A DNA stretch of 64,000 nucleotides, from the NCBI GenBank assembly GCA_004028795.1, contig SAIW01000006.1:496001-560000 (forward strand), in the 5' to 3' direction. The DNA is from Chitinophagaceae bacterium. GTDB lineage: Bacteria; Bacteroidota; Bacteroidia; Chitinophagales; Chitinophagaceae. Under the pieces are notes generated by a model, which worked only from the letters and a program-made list of their open reading frames with translations, searched no databases and was not told the DNA's origin. The translations under genes were made by a program, and so were the position numbers. Shown here piece after piece: positions 59,458 to 64,000 of the stretch; the first letter of the stretch is position 1, and each line of letters opens with the position of its first letter.

Positions 59458-60354
59458 ATGAAGTACGTAATTACAGGCTCAATCGGCCACATCAGTAAAC
59501 CGATAACTGAAAACTTAGTAAAAGCAGGGCATGATGTAACAGTTATAACAAGCAAAGAAGCTAATAAAGCTGCTGTTGAAGCTTTAGGTGCCAAAGCAGC
59601 AATAGGCTCTGTTGAAGATGTTACATTTTTAACCAACACTTTTACTGGTGCAGATGCAGTGTACACTATGGTTCCGCCAAACTTTGCAGCAACAGCTTGG
59701 AAAGAATGGATTGCAGGCATAGGTAATAATTATGCAACAGCTATTAAAAATGCAGGTGTAAAAAAAGTGGTAAACCTTAGCAGTGTTGGTGCTCATTTAG
59801 CAGAAGGCTGCGGCCCTGTTAGCGGAGTGCATTTTGTAGAAAAAGCTTTAAATGCTTTAGATGGTGTTGATGTTAAACACTTACGTCCTGCCTTTTTTTA
59901 TTATAATTTTTTTGCTAACATCGGAATGATTCAACACATGAATATCATTGGTGGAAACTATGGCGGTACAGATACTTTATTAGTTTTAGTTGAACCTTAT
60001 GATATTGCTGAAGTTGCTACTGAAGAGTTATTAAATCTGAATTTTACAGGCTCCTCCATTCGATATATAGCAAGTGATGAAAGAACAACCGGCGATGTTG
60101 CCAAAGTATTAGGAGCAGCTATCGGCAAACCTGAATTACCATGGATTGGTTTTAGCGATGAAGATGCTTTGAACGGAATGAAACAGGCAGGCTTATCGGA
60201 AGAAGTAGCTAAGAATTACGTAGAAATGGGAGCCACACTTCGTAACGGTACAATGATAGAAGATTATCTGAAACATAAGCCTGTGTTAAGCCAAACTAAA
60301 TTAGAAGACTTTGCTGCAATATTTTCTCAAGTATATCGTCAATCAAATAATTAA
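59458..60354 (+). CDS. NmrA-like NAD(P)-binding oxidoreductase
   Basis: The 298-residue protein has an atypical SDR Rossmann fold: MKYVITGSIGHISKPITENL, where the glycine motif departs from the usual GxxGxxG (GSIGHIS), then ADAVYTMVPPNF and VKKVVNLSSVGAHLAEGCG. This group includes quinone reductases of the QOR2 type and redox-sensing NmrA proteins. It follows the MarR gene and its own operator-like palindrome, and precedes a second Rossmann protein after 11 bp. Probable role in quinone or aldehyde detoxification, by context. Confidence 0.87.
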   Translation: MKYVITGSIGHISKPITENLVKAGHDVTVITSKEANKAAVEALGAKAAIGSVEDVTFLTNTFTGADAVYTMVPPNFAATAWKEWIAGIGNNYATAIKNAGVKKVVNLSSVGAHLAEGCGPVSGVHFVEKALNALDGVDVKHLRPAFFYYNFFANIGMIQHMNIIGGNYGGTDTLLVLVEPYDIAEVATEELLNLNFTGSSIRYIASDERTTGDVAKVLGAAIGKPELPWIGFSDEDALNGMKQAGLSEEVAKNYVEMGATLRNGTMIEDYLKHKPVLSQTKLEDFAAIFSQVYRQSNN

Positions 60355-60365
60355 AACTAAAACTT

Positions 60366-61013
60366 ATGAAAGTAGGTATTATCGGTTCGGCAGGTGTTGG
60401 CCAGATTTTAGCAAAAGCATTTTATGCTGAAGGCCATGAAGTAAAATTGGGAACAAGAGATATTAATAAACAAGGGTTAGAAAGTTTTAAACAAGAGAAC
60501 ACTGACATTAAAGTAGTTTCTTTTAGTGATGCTGCAAAATTCGGAGAGCTGTTGGTGTTAGCTGTTAGTGGTGAAGTAGTTCATAATGCAGTTGAATTAG
60601 CAGGTAAAGAAAATTTCAGTAATAAAACTGTTATTGATGTTACCAACCCTATTGCTAAAGAACCACCTGTTAATGGTGTATTGAAATTTTTTACAGATAT
60701 CAATGAATCATTGATGGAAAAAATTCAGCAACAAATTCCGGATGCTAAATTGGTAAAAGCATTTAACAGTGTCGGGGGTTATGTTATGTATAAACCGAAA
60801 TTTAAAGATGGTACTCCCACTATGTTTATTGCAGGAAACGATGCAGCAGCCAAGCAAACAGTAACTGATATTCTTACCAGTTTTGGCTGGGAAACTGAAG
60901 ATGCGGGAAACGCAGCAGCAGCAAGGGCTATAGAGCCATTATGTATACTTTGGTGTATATCAGGATTTTTAAAGAACGACTGGTACCATGCATTTAAACT
61001 ATTAAAAGCATAA
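60366..61013 (+). CDS. NADPH-dependent F420-reductase-like Rossmann protein
   Basis: The 215-residue protein begins MKVGIIGSAGVGQILAKAFY, a GxGxxG-type dinucleotide site, then KLGTRDINKQG (NADP ribose-phosphate contact) and TVIDVTNPIAKEPP. It matches the F420_oxidored family. Bacteroidota are not known to make coenzyme F420, so the real partner is more likely a flavin or another electron acceptor. It lies 11 bp after the NmrA-like gene and is part of the putative MarR regulon. Confidence 0.87.
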   Translation: MKVGIIGSAGVGQILAKAFYAEGHEVKLGTRDINKQGLESFKQENTDIKVVSFSDAAKFGELLVLAVSGEVVHNAVELAGKENFSNKTVIDVTNPIAKEPPVNGVLKFFTDINESLMEKIQQQIPDAKLVKAFNSVGGYVMYKPKFKDGTPTMFIAGNDAAAKQTVTDILTSFGWETEDAGNAAAARAIEPLCILWCISGFLKNDWYHAFKLLKA

Positions 61014-61025
61014 TTAATAACAAAG

Positions 61026-61110
61026 CGTTGAAGAGTGTCCTTCGACTCCGCTCAGGATAAACTGCAAAGAAGTTGAATAAAGAACCTACCTACTGACAGG
61101 CAGGCAACAG
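61026..61110 (-). repeat. Mosaic intergenic repeat (modules A, C, D, B)
   Basis: Read on the minus strand the element is GTTGCCTGCCTGTC (A), TTCTTTATTCAACT (C), a 33-bp block shared with 285..317 (D), then ACACTCTTCAACGCTTTG (B). A, B and C also occur at 29606..29670 but in the order A-B-C. It fills the gap between two oxidoreductase genes. Confidence 0.8.
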
Positions 61111-61134
61111 TTGATAACAAAAAAACAAAAACAC

Positions 61135-61875
61135 ATGAGTAAAAAAATTGCATTAGTTACCGGTGCTAACAAAGGCATTGGATTAGAAACAGTAAAACAA
61201 TTAGCTGAAAACGGGGTAAAAGTTATTGCAGCAAGCCGTAATAAAGAACGCGGAGAAGCAGCCGTAGCAAGCCTTGTAAAGGATGGATTAGATGTTGAAT
61301 TTTTACAATTAGATGTTGTTAATGAAGCAGATATTCATAATGCTTATCAATACATCAGCAACAATTACGGCAAATTGGATATTTTAATTAATAACGCCGG
61401 TATTCAGGTTGAAAGTGATAGTGATTGGGCTATAAATACCAGTGTTAATGTGAACGAAAAAGCATTACGCGAAACATTCGAAACAAACTTTTTTGCAATC
61501 ATTAAACTAACTGATGAGTTATTGCCTTTACTTAAAAAAAGTGATGCCGGAAGAATTGTAAACTTAAGCAGCATATTGGGTTCATTAACCTTACATGCAG
61601 ATGAAAACTCACCAATTTACGGTTCAAAATTATTTGCTTACGATGCATCTAAGACTGCGTTGAATGCTTATACGGTGCATTTAGCAGCTGCTTTAAAAGA
61701 AACAAAAATTAAAGTAAACTCAGCTCATCCGGGTTGGGTAAAAACAGATATGGGTTCTGATGCTGCACCTATGCATGTAGTTGATGGAGCTAAAACATCT
61801 GTTGAATTAGCTTTACTTAATGAAGATGGACCTACAGGAAAATACATTCATTTAGGCAATGAATTACCTTGGTAA
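61135..61875 (+). CDS. SDR-family oxidoreductase
   Basis: From the ATG at 61135 the protein has 246 residues; a TTG start at 61111 would add only repeat-adjacent residues. It is a classical short-chain dehydrogenase: KIALVTGANKGIGLETVKQL (TGxxxGIG), LDILINNAGIQ (NNAG), the catalytic Ser in IVNLSSILGS, and Tyr/Lys in YDASKTALNAY (YxxxK). The glycan-and-carbonyl-reductase-like HPGWVKTDMGSDAAPM tail follows. The substrate is unknown. It closes the MarR-associated block and ends at a strong terminator. Confidence 0.93.
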   Translation: MSKKIALVTGANKGIGLETVKQLAENGVKVIAASRNKERGEAAVASLVKDGLDVEFLQLDVVNEADIHNAYQYISNNYGKLDILINNAGIQVESDSDWAINTSVNVNEKALRETFETNFFAIIKLTDELLPLLKKSDAGRIVNLSSILGSLTLHADENSPIYGSKLFAYDASKTALNAYTVHLAAALKETKIKVNSAHPGWVKTDMGSDAAPMHVVDGAKTSVELALLNEDGPTGKYIHLGNELPW

Positions 61876-61890
61876 ATAAATAGTCTCCAT

Positions 61891-61930
61891 AAAATAAAAT
61901 CCCGCTTCAATTGAAGCGGGATTTTATTTT
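61891..61930. terminator. Bidirectional terminator between the SDR and small membrane protein genes
   Basis: AAATAAAATCCCGCTTCAA and TTGAAGCGGGATTTTATTT form a perfect palindrome of about 20 bp per arm, with T-runs on both strands. It serves the plus-strand SDR gene and the convergent minus-strand gene whose stop lies at 61929. Confidence 0.9.
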
Positions 61931-62117
61931 AAATTTTGTTATTGCTGATTGTTTGTTTCAAAGCTAATCTGTCAGCTCCGGCCTCTCCAACTTTTTTGTA
62001 TGGGCCTTGGCAGGTTGACAATAAAACCAATAGACAGAAGATTATAGCAAATGCTAAGAAAGCTGTTAACGTATAATTTTTAACTACACCGCCTTCTTGA
62101 TAATGATGTTCGCTCAT
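61929..62117 (-). CDS. Small single-helix membrane protein, function unknown
   Basis: The 62-residue protein starts MSEHHYQEGGVVKNYTLTAF and has one hydrophobic segment (AFLAFAIIFCLLVLLSTCQG). A short basic tail follows. The EGGVVKNYTLTA text is one I associate with small conserved Bacteroidota membrane proteins, from memory only. It lies 45 bp downstream of the M23 peptidase gene on the same strand and ends within the terminator palindrome. Confidence 0.6.
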   Translation of the reverse strand: MSEHHYQEGGVVKNYTLTAFLAFAIIFCLLVLLSTCQGPYKKVGEAGADRLALKQTISNNKI

Positions 62118-62162
62118 AGAAATTTAATTTGGTGTGGCAATATAAAAAACTTACTTAAATAA

Positions 62163-62870
62163 TTATGTTTTCATTGCGTATGGCAGCATGTTTAATATCA
62201 AATCAGGGTCAGGGCAATTGCTTAAATATTTTTCTGCTTCACTTTGTTTACAAACACCGGGATAATCGCCTTTCATTCCTTCCATATCAATAATTATCTG
62301 AAAGTGGAGATGTGGTGGCCAATGGCCGTTTTCTGCTAAATCTCCAAAATGTGCAAATACCTGCCCGGCTTTAATTGCAGAGCCTTCTGCTAAATTATCT
62401 AAGTCTTTCAAACTTAAATGGCCATATAAAGTATGAAAAGAAAATTGATTGATTTGGTGTTGAAGAATAATGGTTGCCCCGTAATCTCCGTATTGATTAT
62501 TAAATGCAAAACTGTGAATTGTTCCGTTTAAAGGGGCATGAATTTGAGTGCCTGCTTCGCCCCAAATATCTATTCCTAAATGCAGTCTTCTGGGTTCCTC
62601 ATTTCCTTTCCCAAAAACTTCACTTACTGCGTAAACGGTTCTCAATTCATTATAACCGCCAATGCCGAATTTGGCATTGTTTTCTTTCAATAAATTTTTT
62701 ACACATTGTTTAAACAGAAATTCATCTTTCAGCATTTCTTCTTCCCAATAAGAATTGTTTTTCGTGAAATCCATTAATAACAACCTATCTGCGGTATTAT
62801 CAAATGCTACAACGGGCAAAAAATCTTTCTCATTTTTCTTTATCCATTCTTCAAAATTTATTGCTTGCAT
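62163..62870 (-). CDS. M23-family (LytM-like) peptidase
   Basis: The 235-residue protein has the zinc-site motifs HLGIDIWGEAGT (HxxxD) and PPHLHFQI (HxH), with the FHTLYGHL segment between them. M23 enzymes cut peptide cross-links in peptidoglycan. There is no obvious signal peptide or membrane helix, which is unusual for a cell-wall enzyme; the protein may be cytoplasmic, act after lysis, or have a different substrate. It is divergent from the tricorn-like gene. Confidence 0.88.
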   Translation of the reverse strand: MQAINFEEWIKKNEKDFLPVVAFDNTADRLLLMDFTKNNSYWEEEMLKDEFLFKQCVKNLLKENNAKFGIGGYNELRTVYAVSEVFGKGNEEPRRLHLGIDIWGEAGTQIHAPLNGTIHSFAFNNQYGDYGATIILQHQINQFSFHTLYGHLSLKDLDNLAEGSAIKAGQVFAHFGDLAENGHWPPHLHFQIIIDMEGMKGDYPGVCKQSEAEKYLSNCPDPDLILNMLPYAMKT

Positions 62871-62919
62871 ATTTTGTGTTGATTATCTTTAGAATCTATC
62901 AAAACTAAAACTTCTTGTT

Positions 62920-64000
62920 ATGCGTAAACAGTTGATGTTTTTATTTTTCAGCACACTATCCTTAAGTTGTTTTGCACAAAACAATCCTTTATGGTTGCGT
63001 TATCCTGCCATTAGCCCGGATGGCAAAACAATTGTTTTTGGTTATAAAGGTGATTTGTATAAAGTTTCGGCAAGCGGGGGAAATGCAGTGGCATTAACGC
63101 TTCACGAAGCACAAGACGAGATGCCTGTTTGGAGCCACGATGGAAAACAGATTGCTTTTGCAAGTGACCGTTACGGCAATTTTGATGTATATGTTATGCC
63201 CAGCGAAGGTGGCGAAGCAACACGTTTAACCTATAATTCAACCAATGATTTTCCTTGGGATTTTAGTGTTGATAATAAGCAAGTGATTTTTGGAAGTGGA
63301 AGAAATGACTTGAATACTTCCCTTCGTTTTCCCAACAAAGCTTTATTTCAAAAATTATATCAGGTTCCTATTAACGGTGGTAGGAGTATTTTGTTGTTAA
63401 CCGCAGGATCTGAAAATGTTCATTACAACAGTAAAGGCGATGCCATTGTTTTTCAGGATAGAAAAGGTTATGAAGACCCTTGGCGAAAACACCATACATC
63501 GAGCGTTACAAGAGATATCTGGACCTACGACTTCAAAACAAAAGAATATAAAAAGATCAGCACATTCGAGGGAGAAGACAGGGAACCTGTGTATGCATCA
63601 GATGATAAATCTGTTTATTATTTGAGTGAAAAAAACGGTGCACAAAACATTTTTAAAGTTGTATTAAGCAATATTGCTGATGCAAAGCAATTAACGAGCT
63701 TTAAAGATAATCCTGTTCGTCATTTATCCAGAGCTAACGATAATACTTTATGTTTTAGCTGGAATGGAGAAATCTACACCCTGAAGGATGGCGGCAAACC
63801 GGAGAAAGTGAATATTGTTATTAATGCAGATTCCAAATCGAACACAGAAAAAATTGTTTCTATTAATGGTGGTGCTACAGAAATGAGCGTTTCACCAAAC
63901 GGAAAAGAGATTGCATTTGTTTTCAGAGGAGAAGTTTTTGTTACCAGTGTTGAAGGCGGTATTACCAAACGTATTACCAATACGTCACAACAGGAACGCA
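62920..64000 (+). CDS. Tricorn-like S41 peptidase, N-terminal propeller part (3' end outside window)
   Basis: The frame opens with an ATG at 62920 and stays open to the window edge (360 codons). A signal peptide MRKQLMFLFFSTLSLSCFAQ is followed by PD40/WD40-like blades: YPAISPDGKTIVFGYKGDLY, MPVWSHDGKQIAFASDRYGN, DVYVMPSEGGEATRLT and MSVSPNGKEIAFVFRGEVFV. This is the N-terminal beta-propeller of Bacteroidota tricorn-protease homologues, which carry PDZ and S41 domains further on; those are outside the window, so the peptidase part is inferred. Location periplasm. Confidence 0.85.
   Translation, partial: MRKQLMFLFFSTLSLSCFAQNNPLWLRYPAISPDGKTIVFGYKGDLYKVSASGGNAVALTLHEAQDEMPVWSHDGKQIAFASDRYGNFDVYVMPSEGGEATRLTYNSTNDFPWDFSVDNKQVIFGSGRNDLNTSLRFPNKALFQKLYQVPINGGRSILLLTAGSENVHYNSKGDAIVFQDRKGYEDPWRKHHTSSVTRDIWTYDFKTKEYKKISTFEGEDREPVYASDDKSVYYLSEKNGAQNIFKVVLSNIADAKQLTSFKDNPVRHLSRANDNTLCFSWNGEIYTLKDGGKPEKVNIVINADSKSNTEKIVSINGGATEMSVSPNGKEIAFVFRGEVFVTSVEGGITKRITNTSQQER

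Noticed and set aside
1-64000. CRISPR array, tRNA, rRNA, prophage or insertion sequence
   Set aside because: No regular direct repeats with spacers, no cloverleaf-like sequence with conserved tRNA boxes, and no transposase, integrase or phage structural gene were seen.

Overview
This is an AT-rich stretch of a Bacteroidota chromosome, most likely a member of the Chitinophagaceae/Chitinophagales. The evidence is the set of gene families: two-component sensors with ligand-sensor propellers, ExbB-ExbD-ExbD-TonB, the type IX secretion protein PorT next to UbiE, a Wzi-like barrel, a tricorn-type S41 peptidase and a short NuoG. Exact or near-exact TAnnTTTG promoter elements close to start codons and the absence of obvious Shine-Dalgarno sequences agree. 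The family-level assignment is inference; no rRNA or tRNA gene lies in the window.

Layout. 1-3.1 kb (minus): end of a cobalamin adenosyltransferase gene, a LolD/MacB-type ABC ATPase, gatC, a membrane glycosyltransferase and a thioredoxin. 3.2-12.4 kb: a propeller histidine kinase with its LuxR-type regulator, a lipoprotein, and several exported proteins of unknown function (a 716-residue coiled-coil/barrel protein, a heptapeptide-repeat protein and a Thr-rich barrel). 12.6-17.1 kb (minus): mnmE and a four-gene ExbB/ExbD/ExbD/TonB energy-transduction operon. 17.4-23.1 kb: a large exported zinc metalloprotease, a carboxypeptidase-regulatory-like protein, a MORN-type repeat protein and an ABC permease. 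23.2-38.4 kb (minus): a complete nuoA-N respiratory complex I cluster interrupted by four non-nuo genes. 38.5-42.3 kb (minus): a TonB - small membrane protein - PstS-like lipoprotein - TPR protein operon. 42.4-58.9 kb: housekeeping genes (protein tyrosine phosphatase, hisS, thiolase, rlmN, two pseudouridine synthases, a MutS-like ATPase, pyrC, porT, ubiE, ruvB) mixed with exported proteins. 59-61.9 kb: a MarR regulator with three Rossmann-fold oxidoreductases. 61.9-64 kb: a small membrane protein, an M23 peptidase and the start of a tricorn-like protease.

How the genes fit together. The nuo cluster supplies the proton motive force that the two TonB systems would use to energise outer-membrane transport. 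The MarR block looks like a self-contained response cassette: near-identical TTGTAnATACAA palindromes precede both marR and the first reductase gene.

The most unusual signal is not a gene. Many intergenic gaps, including most gaps over 50 bp inside the nuo operon, hold short palindromic or mosaic repeats of several distinct families, and copies also appear in-frame inside hisS and in the linker of an RluB-type synthase.
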